64,000 bases of DNA from UBA1672 sp050633645 (GCA_050633645.1 JBOEGX010000002.1:682001-746000), one strand, 5' to 3'. Shown: positions 8,598 to 17,233, counted from the stretch's first letter. Notes: generated by a model not told the origin, from the letters alone. Translations and numbers: made by a program.

Positions 8598-11405
8598 TTA
8601 ATGCGCGAGCGCCCAGTTTTCGCCTGATCCGGCCTCTGCAATTAACGGTACATCAATATTTATGTTATTGATTTTAAACGATTCTTCCATGCATTGGCGC
8701 ACGATTTCGATTAACTTGTCTTTTTCGGCACTTTTTACCTCAAAAATCAGCTCATCATGCACCTGAAGCAGAATTTTTGCAGATAATCTGGCCTTGTGAA
8801 GAGCCTTCGGCATCCGCCCCATCGCAATTTTCATGATATCGGCGGCGGTTCCCTGCAACGGCGCGTTAATCGCCTGACGCTCCGCTCCGCGCACCCGCAT
8901 CTGGTTCTTATCTTGAATACCAGGAATAAAACATTTACGCCCATAGAGAGTTTTAACAAAGCCGTCACGTTTGGCGGTTTCCTTGGTTTCTTCCATATAG
9001 GTTTCAATCTCATGAAACCGTGCGAGATAACGCTTGATAAACGCACCAGCCTCACCCACGGGGCAGCCAAGCTGCTTCGCAAGCCCAAAGCCTGATATGC
9101 CATAGATAATGCCGAAATTCACCGCCTTGGCCTGCCGGCGGATTTCTGGTGTCACATGATCGAGAGGTATATCAAACACGCGGCTCGCGGTCAGTTTGTG
9201 AATATCTACGCCATCCTTAAATGCTTGCTGCAACGCCTCAACCCCCGCCATTTCGGCGGCCAATCGAAGCTCGACTTGGGAATAATCCACGGAAACCAGA
9301 ATATTTCCCTCATCCGCCACAAAGGCCTCGCGGATTTTGCGCCCCTCTTCGGTGCGGATCGGAATATTCTGTAGGTTCGGATCATTGGAGGACAGCCGCC
9401 CCGTACTCGTCCCCACCATATTATATGACGTATGAACGCGCCCTGTATCCGGATTAATTTGTTCCTGCAACGCATCGGTATAGGTCGATTTAAGCTTCGA
9501 CAATCCGCGATGCTCAAGAATTTTTTGCACAATCTCATGACCTTCAAGCGCGAGCTTCTCCAAAATATCAACGCTCGTTGAATGCACGCCTGTCTTGGTT
9601 TTCTTGCCGCCCTCTAATCCCATTTCATCGAACAGGATTTCGCCAACTTGTTTAGGGGAGGCGACATTAAATTCCCGCCCCGCCAGCTCATGAATTTCTT
9701 TTTCAAGAATAACAAGCTTCGTCCCAAAATCATGGCTCATCCCGCGCAAAACTGTGGGGTCAACCTTAACACCATCCAATTCCATCTGCGCGAGTATAGG
9801 GATCAACGGACGTTCAATCGTTTCATAAACGCTCACCATTTTCTCACGCGCCAATCGCGGTTTCAAAATCTTATAAAGCCGCATGGTAACTTCCGCATCT
9901 TCGGCGGCGTAGGTCAGCGCATCCTTAATCGCGACCTTATCAAAGGTCACCTGCGCCTTGCCCTTACCTGCAACCTCTTCAAACTTAATCGGCGTGTGAT
10001 CGCAATACATGATGGATAAATTATCCATCGAATGACTGTGGCTCGACCCGTCCAGAACGTAAGATATAAGCATCGTATCATCACATGGCGCGATTTTAAT
10101 GCCTTCCTTGGCAAACATCTGCCAGTCATATTTCATGTTATGCCCGATTTTCATGACAGCGGCATCTTCGAGCAATGGCTTGAGCAGTTTCAAGCATTCG
10201 CCCTTATCCATCTGCGGAATATCATCACCGCTCGCCGCTCCAAACAAATCGGTCTCTTGTGCATGACCAACGGGAATATATGCACCCTCACCAATATTGG
10301 AGGAAATCGAAATCCCCACCAGTTTCGCCTTCGCGGGGGTAAGGCCAGTGGTTTCCGTATCAATCGCCAACACGCCACTCTCATAAGCGTGCGCAATCCA
10401 TTCTTGCAAGGTTTTTGCATCATGAATAAGGGTGTATTTATTCTCCGATGCGGGTGGGAGCACGATGTCATCCTGAAGCGCTTGCGCTGAAGGATCTAGA
10501 TTTTTCGCTTCGCTCGCAATGACGGGTGACGGCGCTCCACCTAAACGCTTGATAATCGAATTAAACGCCTGTTTTTGCAAAAACGCCATAAGCTCTGGCT
10601 TATCAGGATCATGGGTTTTCAAATCTGCTAATGCCACGGGTACAGGCGCGTTTTCATCCAATTTCACAAGCTGTTTTGATATCCGCGCATCATCCGCATG
10701 CTCTATCAGCTTCTCACGTCGCTTTGGCTGTTTAATCTCACCCGCGCGCTCTAGTAATGTTTCAAGATCACCATATTCATTGATGAGCTGCGCCGCCGTC
10801 TTAATCCCAATCCCTGGCACGCCCGGAACATTATCCACGCTATCCCCCGCGAGCGACTGCACATCCACGACTTTATCAGGGGGTACGCCGAACTTCTCAA
10901 TCACTTCGGGTTCGGAAATCCATTTGCTTTTCATCGGGTCAAGCATCCGCACGCCATCGCCGACAAGTTGCATCAGGTCTTTATCAGAAGATACAATCAC
11001 AACCTTTTTCCCCTCCGCACGGGCGAGCTTGGTATAGGCCGCAATCAAATCATCGGCCTCATAGCCCTCAAGCTCAATCGCGGGCAGGTCAAACGCTTCG
11101 GTCGCCTCGCGGATCAACGCAAATTGCGGAATCAAATCTTCGGGCGTGTCATCGCGGTTCGCCTTATATTCGGGGTAGATATCATTGCGGAAATTCGCGC
11201 GCGCCGCATCGAAAATCACCGCCATATACGGCGCATGATAATCCTGCAACATCTTCAATATCATCTGCGTAAAACCAAAAACGGCGGAAACTGGTACGCC
11301 ATCGGGGTTGCTCATATCCCCGCGCCCTGAATAGGCCATCGCAAAATAGGCACGGAATATAAACCCGCTCCCGTCGATTAAAAATAGTTCTTCTTCTTCA
11401 CTCAT
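8598..11405 (-). CDS. polA: DNA polymerase I
   Basis: 935 residues, full length for the three-domain enzyme used in repair and Okazaki-fragment processing. The 5'-3' exonuclease domain (about 1-290) starts LFLIDGSGFIFRAYFA and has the helix-hairpin-helix GVPGIGIKTAAQLINEYG. The 3'-5' exonuclease domain (about 340-530) has LAIDTETTGLTP, so proofreading Asp and Glu are present. The polymerase domain (about 560-935) has DYSQVELRLAAEMAG (motif A), RRQAKAVNFGIIYGISGFGL (O-helix) and LQVHDELIFEV (motif C). The start is the ATG at MSEEEE; a GTG two codons earlier is less likely. Between the exonuclease domains, near residue 300, the coding sequence contains a palindromic repeat element that adds about 20 residues (see separate entry). 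Confidence 0.97.
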   Translation of the reverse strand: MSEEEELFLIDGSGFIFRAYFAMAYSGRGDMSNPDGVPVSAVFGFTQMILKMLQDYHAPYMAVIFDAARANFRNDIYPEYKANRDDTPEDLIPQFALIREATEAFDLPAIELEGYEADDLIAAYTKLARAEGKKVVIVSSDKDLMQLVGDGVRMLDPMKSKWISEPEVIEKFGVPPDKVVDVQSLAGDSVDNVPGVPGIGIKTAAQLINEYGDLETLLERAGEIKQPKRREKLIEHADDARISKQLVKLDENAPVPVALADLKTHDPDKPELMAFLQKQAFNSIIKRLGGAPSPVIASEAKNLDPSAQALQDDIVLPPASENKYTLIHDAKTLQEWIAHAYESGVLAIDTETTGLTPAKAKLVGISISSNIGEGAYIPVGHAQETDLFGAASGDDIPQMDKGECLKLLKPLLEDAAVMKIGHNMKYDWQMFAKEGIKIAPCDDTMLISYVLDGSSHSHSMDNLSIMYCDHTPIKFEEVAGKGKAQVTFDKVAIKDALTYAAEDAEVTMRLYKILKPRLAREKMVSVYETIERPLIPILAQMELDGVKVDPTVLRGMSHDFGTKLVILEKEIHELAGREFNVASPKQVGEILFDEMGLEGGKKTKTGVHSTSVDILEKLALEGHEIVQKILEHRGLSKLKSTYTDALQEQINPDTGRVHTSYNMVGTSTGRLSSNDPNLQNIPIRTEEGRKIREAFVADEGNILVSVDYSQVELRLAAEMAGVEALQQAFKDGVDIHKLTASRVFDIPLDHVTPEIRRQAKAVNFGIIYGISGFGLAKQLGCPVGEAGAFIKRYLARFHEIETYMEETKETAKRDGFVKTLYGRKCFIPGIQDKNQMRVRGAERQAINAPLQGTAADIMKIAMGRMPKALHKARLSAKILLQVHDELIFEVKSAEKDKLIEIVRQCMEESFKINNINIDVPLIAEAGSGENWALAH
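10466..10524. repeat. Palindromic repeat element inserted in frame in polA
   Basis: 59 bases bounded by TGTCAT and ATGACG, with inner segments CCTGAAGCGC, AAGGATCTAG and CGCTTCGCTCGCA. This composition is typical of dispersed intergenic palindromic repeats in proteobacteria. Here it lies inside polA and is read on the minus strand as PVIASEAKNLDPSAQALQDD, in the linker between the 5' and 3' exonuclease domains. It resembles the Rickettsia palindromic elements, which also invade coding frames. A related half-copy occurs after rplI. Confidence 0.6.
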
Positions 11406-11451
11406 GCACACAAGTTAAACAAATTATACCTTGTGTCTAGACTATATATTG

Positions 11452-11533
11452 TGTCATACCCGCTTTATGCGGTATCTGTTTTTCACAGGGTTCCGCCGTT
11501 AAGATTGCGATGCGTAAAATCGCAGGGATAACA
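11452..11533. repeat. Degenerate palindromic repeat between polA and the pseudouridine synthase gene
   Basis: Starts TGTCATACCCGC and ends CGCAGGGATAACA, so the ends are imperfect inverted repeats (TGTCATACCC against TGTTATCCC), with an inner CCGC-TTTAT-GCGG hairpin. It resembles the common dispersed TGTCAT-type palindromes of proteobacterial genomes. It fills most of the divergent polA/pseudouridine synthase promoter gap. Confidence 0.45.
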
Positions 11534-11543
11534 AGGAAAAGCT

Positions 11544-12266
11544 ATGAAACAAATCCGCCTAGATCGCTTGCTCTCCAACCTCGGTTATGGGGGGCGTAAG
11601 GAAATGACGATGGCCATTAAGAATGAATGGCTTGAAATTGACGGCGTGCGCGTGAAAAAGCCTGATTTAAAGATTGGGTTGGATGTGATCGCCGATGGGC
11701 GCGTGACCTTTGATGGCAAACCGCTCGACCCCATGTATCCCTTTACCATTATGCTTAATAAGCCCGTGGGCTATACTTGTTCCCATAAAGACCCCGCCGA
11801 GATTGTCTATGACCTCCTGCCTGCGCGTTTCGCAAACCGCAAACCCGCTTTGTCAATGGTCGGAAGATTGGATAAATATAGCAGTGGCCAGCTCCTCCTG
11901 ACCGATGACGGGGATTTGCTCCACCGTATTTCCCATCCAAAAACCCACGCGCCCAAACATTACCGCGTGACCCTGCGTGATGATTTACAAGGCGATGAGG
12001 CCGAATTATTCGCCAGTGGTGATTTCCTGATCGTCAATGATGATAACCCGATAAAGCCCGCGGATTGGAGCGCGTCAGCCCCGCGTGAGGGCGTTATGAC
12101 CCTGCATGAAGGGCGCTATCACCAAATCCGCCGCATGTTCGAAACATTGGATAACGAAGTTATAACCCTCCACCGCTTCCAAACGGGTAACTTGCCCCTT
12201 GGTGATCTGGAGGAGGGGCGGTGGCGGGCCCTTGATGAGGGCGAAATAGATAAGGTTTTCAAATAA
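11544..12266 (+). CDS. RsuA-family 16S rRNA pseudouridine synthase
   Basis: 240 residues. An N-terminal S4 RNA-binding domain (about 1-60, RLDRLLSNLGYGGRKE) is followed by the RsuA/RluB/E/F catalytic domain. The catalytic Asp is in MVGRLDKYSSGQLLLTDDG; the motif II region includes IMLNKPVGYTCS, and the late motif EGRYHQIRRMFETL is well conserved. The size and the short S4 domain fit RsuA (pseudouridine 516 of 16S rRNA) better than RluB, but RluE/F types cannot be ruled out. ATG follows AAGGA at good spacing. It is transcribed away from polA. Confidence 0.88.
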   Translation: MKQIRLDRLLSNLGYGGRKEMTMAIKNEWLEIDGVRVKKPDLKIGLDVIADGRVTFDGKPLDPMYPFTIMLNKPVGYTCSHKDPAEIVYDLLPARFANRKPALSMVGRLDKYSSGQLLLTDDGDLLHRISHPKTHAPKHYRVTLRDDLQGDEAELFASGDFLIVNDDNPIKPADWSASAPREGVMTLHEGRYHQIRRMFETLDNEVITLHRFQTGNLPLGDLEEGRWRALDEGEIDKVFK

Positions 12267-12271
12267 AAATC

Positions 12272-12958
12272 TTAAACATCAAATGTGCTAGGTTCACAAG
12301 AGGTCAAAACTAGATTTTGTACTGGTATTTCTTCGCTACGTATTTTAGGAGCGGGCACTGTCTTTTTTTGCTCTGGCTCGATGGGGGGTTCTACTTCTTT
12401 CGAATTGTCATCGTTGCAAAACGACAAACTTAGAAAAACACCAGCGATTGCCGTGTAAGAAATGCTTTTGCTTACTGTTATGGCTCGTTTCCAACTCGCC
12501 TCATTTTGTGCCTGCGCATATTCTAGGATCTGTGGAAATTCCTTGAGCTTTTCGGATGCGCGTATCGCAATTAATTCCTTGCTCTCACTGTGATCGGCAT
12601 AATGTTCTTGGTCATCCATAGATAAATAAAACCCTTCACCATTATCTGTGGATAGTGTTGCAACTGGAAGTGCATCCAATGATAATGTAGCAGATCCCTG
12701 ATTGGCATCTTTTGAAATATTGAACACAGTTTTGTTAAATTGGTTTGTGGAGGAATCCAAAACATCCGCGCAGATATCGGCATTAATTTTTAATGTGTTT
12801 TTCTGCTCATCCCATGCTTTTGATGCAAGATCCATCTCGCGGCCAAATGTTTTGAAAAAGCTTCGGGGGCTTTTAATGTTTTCTAAAGCCGATGTTTTAG
12901 AGATGGTTTTTGTTGCTGCTACTTTGAAAGCTTTAAAAATACCTGGTTGATAGATCAT
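12272..12958 (-). CDS. Hypothetical protein with one C-terminal membrane segment
   Basis: 228 residues, not recognised. The first 160 residues are mixed polar with no signal peptide. One hydrophobic stretch at about 166-185 (YTAIAGVFLSLSF) may be a membrane anchor, followed by a Pro/Glu-rich tail (EPPIEPEQKKTVPAPK). It converges with the pseudouridine synthase gene (5 bases between stops). The upstream region 12959-13198 shows no gene or clear promoter. Coding is judged from the continuous frame and normal composition. Confidence 0.65.
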   Translation of the reverse strand: MIYQPGIFKAFKVAATKTISKTSALENIKSPRSFFKTFGREMDLASKAWDEQKNTLKINADICADVLDSSTNQFNKTVFNISKDANQGSATLSLDALPVATLSTDNGEGFYLSMDDQEHYADHSESKELIAIRASEKLKEFPQILEYAQAQNEASWKRAITVSKSISYTAIAGVFLSLSFCNDDNSKEVEPPIEPEQKKTVPAPKIRSEEIPVQNLVLTSCEPSTFDV

Positions 12959-13198
12959 TACGTCTTCCGCTTTTATTATTACAATTAAGATATACGGGGA
13001 TTGTGCGGTAATGTCAAAAATATGAAAGCTCTTAGTGATGGTATTGAGGGGCTCTTGAGGTTTGTGTGTTGCTCATTGTTTTAAGGTATATTATTTAGGG
13101 GCTTCATGGCTATTGGTTGTTTGTTCTTTGTAATACGTATGATTATCCCTTCATCAGCTATGCGGGCAATATTATTATATATGACAGTAAAACCCAGA

Positions 13199-13231
13199 CA
13201 AAAAGAAGCCCCGGAACAAGTCGCGGGGCCT
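13199..13231 (-). terminator. Rho-independent terminator of a minus-strand transcript
   Basis: GCCCCG at 13208-13213 pairs with CGGGGC at 13224-13229, and the minus strand continues TTCTTTTTG. No convincing protein gene precedes it on that strand, so it supports an untranslated RNA reading leftwards from about 13430. Confidence 0.65.
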
Positions 13232-13420
13232 TTGAGTTTGGGGTGATAAGCTGACGAAACTACCAGATAGTTGATCGTCAGCAGCGGGTTGAACCGTTGT
13301 CACCATTCGGGCAATTATTATTATTTTTGCGCCCGAGGTAGAATTTTTATCTCTGCACGTTTCCGTGTCTTGTTGATCAGAACAGAAGTGAGGTGCATAA
13401 GCGCCATACAACTGATTATA
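13199..13420 (-). ncRNA. Candidate small RNA of unknown family
   Basis: A TATAAT hexamer on the minus strand near 13414-13420 lies upstream of about 200 bases that end in a strong terminator. Just before the terminator is a clean hairpin: GCTGACG at 13250-13256 with CGTCAGC at 13276-13282, enclosing an inner AACTA/TAGTT stem. A 28-codon frame starts inside but lacks a ribosome site, and a 78-codon frame runs through the terminator; neither looks real. No good -35 is seen. The region 12959-13591 holds no other feature. Confidence 0.4.
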
Positions 13421-13591
13421 ATTCCGATACCCTGAGTTATTTTTAATCCCCTAAAGAGTTATTGTTTTCTTGATTTCAATACTAACAGCATCCGCGCTGA
13501 GATGTCAAAAAAAATCCGCATAATTTTAATTATTTTTTTACTCCAACATTTTTAATCACTTATTATACCCATTATATAGCGTGACTTACGC

Positions 13592-14428
13592 TTATTTCTT
13601 CATAAGGGCATAAAACGCCACCGCCGCCGCATTCGAAACGTTCAGGCTCGCAATCGCACCGCCCGTGGGAAGAGTTGCAAGGATATCGCAATTATCCTTA
13701 ATCAAGTGCCTGATTCCATCACCCTCTGATCCCAAAATAACGGCAATCTTATCATGTTCATTGGCGTTATGTGTTGCGCCAATAACCTCATCGCTATGCT
13801 CATCAAGGCCAATAACGAAAAACCCATCATCTTGAAGTGCACGCACTGCTCGCGCCAAATTGGTTGCCTGTGCCACCGCAATATGATCCACCGCGCCGCA
13901 CGCGGTCTTCGCCAAAACACCATCCAATACGGGTGCATGCTTTTTCTGCATGATAACGCCATCAAGGCCAAAGGCGCTCGCACTTCGTAAAATCGCGCCC
14001 ACATTATGCGGATCTGTGACTTGGTCAAGGATAGCCAAAAAACTCGTCCCTTTATTCGCCGCCTTAATAATAAGGTCCTGTTCATCCATTTCAGGCAGAG
14101 CAGAACAGCAAATCGCAATGCCCTGATGCACCGCGCCTTTATGAAGGGAGTTGTCTAAATGAGATTTATCAATAATCGTCGGGTCGGGCCGTGATAGATT
14201 TTTCTTTCGCGCCAAAATTATATCATCTTCAAAGCTCTTCAGCGCGCCTTCCGAAATATAAAGCGCGGAAATGTCGCGATCGGGATTAAGCCAAGCCTCA
14301 CGCACCGCGTGGAATCCATAAAGATCAGGCAAATTTATCTTTGATTTTTTTTCTGTTTTATCCCGCCGCGCTCTATGGTTTTGCTTCGGTTTCCCCGCGT
14401 ATTGTGAATGATCTCTGTTTTTTTTCAT
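13592..14428 (-). CDS. rlmB: TrmH/SpoU-family rRNA 2'-O-methyltransferase (RlmB-like)
   Basis: 278 residues. A basic N-terminal extension (about 1-35) precedes a substrate-binding domain starting LYGFHAVREAWLNP. The SPOUT methyltransferase domain has LAILDQVTDPHNVGAILRSA (motif 1, with the catalytic-region Asn and Arg), AVILGSEGDGIRHL (motif 2) and the knot motif IASLNVSNAAAVAFYAL (motif 3). RlmB methylates guanosine 2251 of 23S rRNA; family membership is certain, the exact target is inferred. It lies 97 bases from tRNA-Tyr, on the opposite strand. Confidence 0.88.
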   Translation of the reverse strand: MKKNRDHSQYAGKPKQNHRARRDKTEKKSKINLPDLYGFHAVREAWLNPDRDISALYISEGALKSFEDDIILARKKNLSRPDPTIIDKSHLDNSLHKGAVHQGIAICCSALPEMDEQDLIIKAANKGTSFLAILDQVTDPHNVGAILRSASAFGLDGVIMQKKHAPVLDGVLAKTACGAVDHIAVAQATNLARAVRALQDDGFFVIGLDEHSDEVIGATHNANEHDKIAVILGSEGDGIRHLIKDNCDILATLPTGGAIASLNVSNAAAVAFYALMKK

Positions 14429-14525
14429 TTTTTTCCTCTTTTAGGAACATTGCACACTTGACTTTAAAAGCAAAATGCCTTTTCTTGTGCGAGCATATTT
14501 TTAACCAAATTTTTTACATTCCTGT

Positions 14526-14611
14526 GGAGGGGTGGTCGAGTGGTTAAAGGCAGCGGATTGTAACTCCGCCCGCGTATGCGTACGCAGGTTCGAATCCTGC
14601 CCCCTCCACCA
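14526..14611 (+). tRNA. tRNA-Tyr (anticodon GTA)
   Basis: Acceptor GGAGGGG at 14526-14532 pairs with CCCCTCC at 14601-14607. The anticodon stem GCGGA/TCCGC encloses loop TTGTAAC with anticodon GTA. A long variable arm makes this a class II tRNA, as expected for bacterial Tyr. The T arm GCAGG-TTCGAAT-CCTGC is perfect. The discriminator is A, and CCA is encoded. An integrase gene follows 175 bases downstream in the same direction, so the 3' end of this tRNA is a likely attachment site. Confidence 0.97.
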
Positions 14612-14734
14612 TTTTCCCTTTTATTCTCATTCGTTATCGTCTATTGTTATCTCCGAAAGCAACGGTTTACAAGGCTTTTTGTTTCGCCCATGGTTTTTTA
14701 TGTTCATTGCCGTTTATTCGCATTCTGATTAAAA

Positions 14735-14784
14735 GGGGGCATTAAAGGGGGCAAAACTAAAAAGCCCAATATGGAGATGCCCCC
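14735..14784. promoter_or_regulatory. Paired G-rich boxes, putative integrase arm sites (left)
   Basis: GGGGGCA at 14735 and again at 14747 (12 bases start to start), then the inverse TGCCCCC at 14778, just before the integrase ATG. The same double box with the same 12-base step, plus an inverse TGCCCCC, occurs at 24349-24438 beyond cas9. Shared spacing at both ends of the island suggests arm-type binding sites for the N-terminal domain of the integrase, possibly also autoregulating its gene. Confidence 0.5.
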
Positions 14785-14786
14785 AA

Positions 14787-15977
14787 ATGAAATTAACTGA
14801 TATAAAGTGCAAATCAGCTAAACCAAGCGCAAAGTCCGTGAAGATGTCCGATGGTGGGGGCATGTATCTTGAAATTATGCCCAATGGGTCAAAATATTGG
14901 CGTTTAAAATATAGAGTGAAGGCCGAAGATAAACTGAAAGAAAAGCGTTTAGCCCTTGGTATATATCCTGAAATATCCTTAAAAGAAGCCAGAGAGCGCA
15001 GAGATGATGCTAAAAGGCTACTTGAGCAAGGCATTGACCCATCCCTTGAGAAGAAGAAAAAGAAAGCTCTATCTCAAGAAAACAATACCAACACCTTTAA
15101 GGTGATCGCTCTTGAATGGTTTGAGAATAGAAAAGACCGTTGGAGCGAGCGCTATGCCGATGGTGTGCTCACACGCCTAGAAAATGATATATTCCCTGAA
15201 ATCGGTGATTATCCGATAACAGAGATCGAGCCGCCGATTCTTTTGCAAGCAATTCGAAAAATCGAAAATCGAAAAGCTAATGAGCTTGCGCGAAGACAGC
15301 TTCAAAAATGTGGTGAGATATTCCGCTATGCTATTGCTTGTGGTAAATGCGTGCGTGACCCTTCCGCAGATATAAAGGAGGCACTCAGGCCTCAAATAAA
15401 GGGACATTTTGCTGCTATTGACTGCAAAGACCTACCTGACTTCCTTGCGGCAATAGATCGTAATGATGCAAGGTTATACCGAAACACTCAAAATGCATTG
15501 CGCCTTATCATGCTTACCTTTGTTAGAACAAGTGAACTTATAAATGCGCGTTGGGAAGAGATTGACTTTGAAGCCAAAGAATGGGTTATTCCTGCTGAAC
15601 GTATGAAAATGCGTAAAGAACATATTGTACCCCTATCACGCCAAGCTATTGCTATACTGGAAGACCAGAAAGAAATAGCGGGGCAATGGCCTTTAGTATT
15701 CCCTAGCAGCGTGCGCCCCAAGCAATCAATTAGCAACAACACGATATTAGGCGCGATTAAGCGTTTAGGCTATCAGGGGCGCATGACAGGTCATGGCTTC
15801 CGCGCTTTGGCGATGAGTACGATTAAGCAAGAGTTAGGTTATCGTCACGAGGTCGTAGACCGTCAACTCGCCCATGCCCCCAGAAATAAAATTGATAAAG
15901 CCTATGACCGCGCATTATTCCTTGATGACCGAAAGGTCATGATGCAAGAATGGGCTGATTACATAGATCGGATTTAA
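14787..15977 (+). CDS. int: Tyrosine-recombinase integrase (P4 type, DUF4102 arm-binding)
   Basis: 396 residues. An N-terminal DUF4102-type arm-binding domain (about 1-95) has DGGGMYLEIMPNGSKYW and RLALGIYPEISLKEARERRD. A core-binding SAM-like domain follows (about 100-190). The catalytic domain carries Arg in LTFVRTSELINARW, HGFR in MTGHGFRALAMST, His in VDRQLAHAP and the Tyr nucleophile in DKAYDRALFL, so the recombinase looks intact. This class usually integrates at the 3' end of tRNA genes, which matches the adjacent tRNA-Tyr. Its stop overlaps the next gene's ATG (TAATG), implying co-translation. Confidence 0.95.
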   Translation: MKLTDIKCKSAKPSAKSVKMSDGGGMYLEIMPNGSKYWRLKYRVKAEDKLKEKRLALGIYPEISLKEARERRDDAKRLLEQGIDPSLEKKKKKALSQENNTNTFKVIALEWFENRKDRWSERYADGVLTRLENDIFPEIGDYPITEIEPPILLQAIRKIENRKANELARRQLQKCGEIFRYAIACGKCVRDPSADIKEALRPQIKGHFAAIDCKDLPDFLAAIDRNDARLYRNTQNALRLIMLTFVRTSELINARWEEIDFEAKEWVIPAERMKMRKEHIVPLSRQAIAILEDQKEIAGQWPLVFPSSVRPKQSISNNTILGAIKRLGYQGRMTGHGFRALAMSTIKQELGYRHEVVDRQLAHAPRNKIDKAYDRALFLDDRKVMMQEWADYIDRI

Positions 15978-16810
15978 TGAATATGGGCAAAAAGAAAAAA
16001 TACGTAAATCATAGTGTAATGCATAATAATTTATTTCATAATCCCAATGATAAGCTGAACGAAAAATATGAGAAAAAAGTTCAAGAGCTGAACTCAAGTG
16101 AATTACTTGAAAGTGTTTGCAATTGCTTACAGCTAATTGGTGATAAGAGAGAGCTTTTATCTGATGCCATTTCTAAAGCCTTTACCGCTTATTATGTAGG
16201 TCTCCAATATTTAGAAGAATCGGCGCCCCTCCGCGTGCAACAAAAAGCACTAAAAACAGTATGTAATACAGCGGCGAAATTGATGGAAGCTCTTGATGAG
16301 TTAGAAAATATACCAGAAGCCAATCAAAAGTTTTTTGAACAAATCTCTAATATAGGAGAGGATGATTCCGAGAGCTTGTTTATAAATCATCTTCTTTTTA
16401 CAGCTTCCCAAGAAAAAGAAACACCGGGTCATATCTATAGGGATATTATCTCTGATATATCATTTGCAGCAGACGAAGCCGCGTTTGATTGGGAAAAATT
16501 CTATAAAGATTTTGGTGATGAATTGCCGAACGATGATTTTGAAGATGAAATGGAATGTGAGGATGATCTTGAGGTTTTAAAATCAGTTTTTGGTAAAACA
16601 AAATGGACACCAATTAGAAGGGCTTTGCTTGTTTTGAAAAACTTTTGGAATGAGCATGTGGACGAAACCTTTACCGCAGGTCGCCACTACAAGGAGCTTG
16701 GTGGCTATAACTCACGCACAATAGAAGCCTTAGAATTAATACTAACCCAAGTAGATCCTGAACTCTCACAACGAAATATTGTTACCCACATGCTTGCTAT
16801 AAACCCCTGA
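15977..16810 (+). CDS. Unknown protein coupled to the integrase
   Basis: 277 residues, not recognised. It starts on the A of the integrase stop codon, so the two are translationally coupled. The N-terminus is basic (MGKKKKYVN); the body is helical and acidic, with a strongly acidic block EDEMECEDDLEVL around residue 193. No membrane segment, signal peptide or known catalytic motif is seen. Its base composition is more A+T rich than the neighbouring chromosome. Its stop codon lies inside the left arm of a perfect terminator. Possible roles are a recombination accessory factor or an element-encoded regulator or defence protein; nothing in the sequence decides. Confidence 0.8.
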   Translation: MNMGKKKKYVNHSVMHNNLFHNPNDKLNEKYEKKVQELNSSELLESVCNCLQLIGDKRELLSDAISKAFTAYYVGLQYLEESAPLRVQQKALKTVCNTAAKLMEALDELENIPEANQKFFEQISNIGEDDSESLFINHLLFTASQEKETPGHIYRDIISDISFAADEAAFDWEKFYKDFGDELPNDDFEDEMECEDDLEVLKSVFGKTKWTPIRRALLVLKNFWNEHVDETFTAGRHYKELGGYNSRTIEALELILTQVDPELSQRNIVTHMLAINP

Positions 16811-16848
16811 AGCAGTTTTTTTTCAAATTTTTTAAAAAAAACTGCTTC
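16809..16848 (+). terminator. Perfect 15-bp inverted repeat, probable bidirectional terminator
   Basis: GAAGCAG followed by eight T (16809-16823) pairs exactly with eight A followed by CTGCTTC (16834-16848). The long A/T tracts on both sides of the stem fit a terminator in either direction. It ends the int plus unknown-gene unit and separates it from the HTH gene. Confidence 0.6.
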
Positions 16849-16923
16849 CAGATTGCTTTGAAGTTTATCTGCAATTTGTTCATTCTTGTTTTTAAGAACG
16901 CAAACGAATTAAGGACTACAGCA

Positions 16924-17106
16924 ATGCAATTATCACTATCAATCGAAGAAGTTCGAAAAGCCACTGGCTTTGGCAGAACAAAATTATATGAAGCCATTAA
17001 TCAGGGTTTATTACCTGCTAAAAAATACGGCAAGCGAACAATTATTCTAAAACAGGATTTAGAAAACTTTCTTTCAAATCTCGAATCCTATTCACCTAAC
17101 ACATAA
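16924..17106 (+). CDS. Small HTH protein, excisionase/AlpA-like
   Basis: 60 residues. A winged-helix/MerR-like HTH_17 domain covers nearly all of it: LSIEEVRKATGFGRTKLYEA, then INQGLLPAKKYGKRTIILKQ and LENFL. This arrangement (HTH, then basic wing with a conserved KxG-R-I pattern) is typical of excisionases and AlpA-type activators of integrase genes. The ATG follows AAGGA by about 10 bases; an upstream TTG in frame would add an unrelated 22 residues. Together with the integrase it would control excision of the element. Confidence 0.82.
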   Translation: MQLSLSIEEVRKATGFGRTKLYEAINQGLLPAKKYGKRTIILKQDLENFLSNLESYSPNT

Positions 17107-17129
17107 ACCAGTTTTACCCCTGGCGAGTT

Positions 17130-17233
17130 GACAGCGCGTTAGAGGATTTTGGGAGCAAGCCCAATGGTAGTCAGTTTAACCACTGCTTGCCATTGGGTGA
17201 GCTTTGCCTAATTGCTCCTAAAACTTTGCTGTC
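17130..17233. repeat. Three nested inverted repeats, candidate replication origin or structured leader
   Basis: From outside in: GACAGC (17130) with GCTGTC (17228); TTTTGGGAGCAA (17147) with TTGCTCCTAAAA (17212), 11 of 12 pairing plus one G-T; and CCCAATGG (17160) with CCATTGGG (17190). Together they could form a 104-base cruciform or RNA fold. It lies upstream of the DUF736 and rep genes. For a rolling-circle type initiator such a structure could be a double-strand or single-strand origin; this is inference. Confidence 0.5.

Noticed and set aside
13175..13411. A 78-codon minus-strand frame
   Set aside because: It runs through a strong terminator, has no ribosome site and does not read like a protein.
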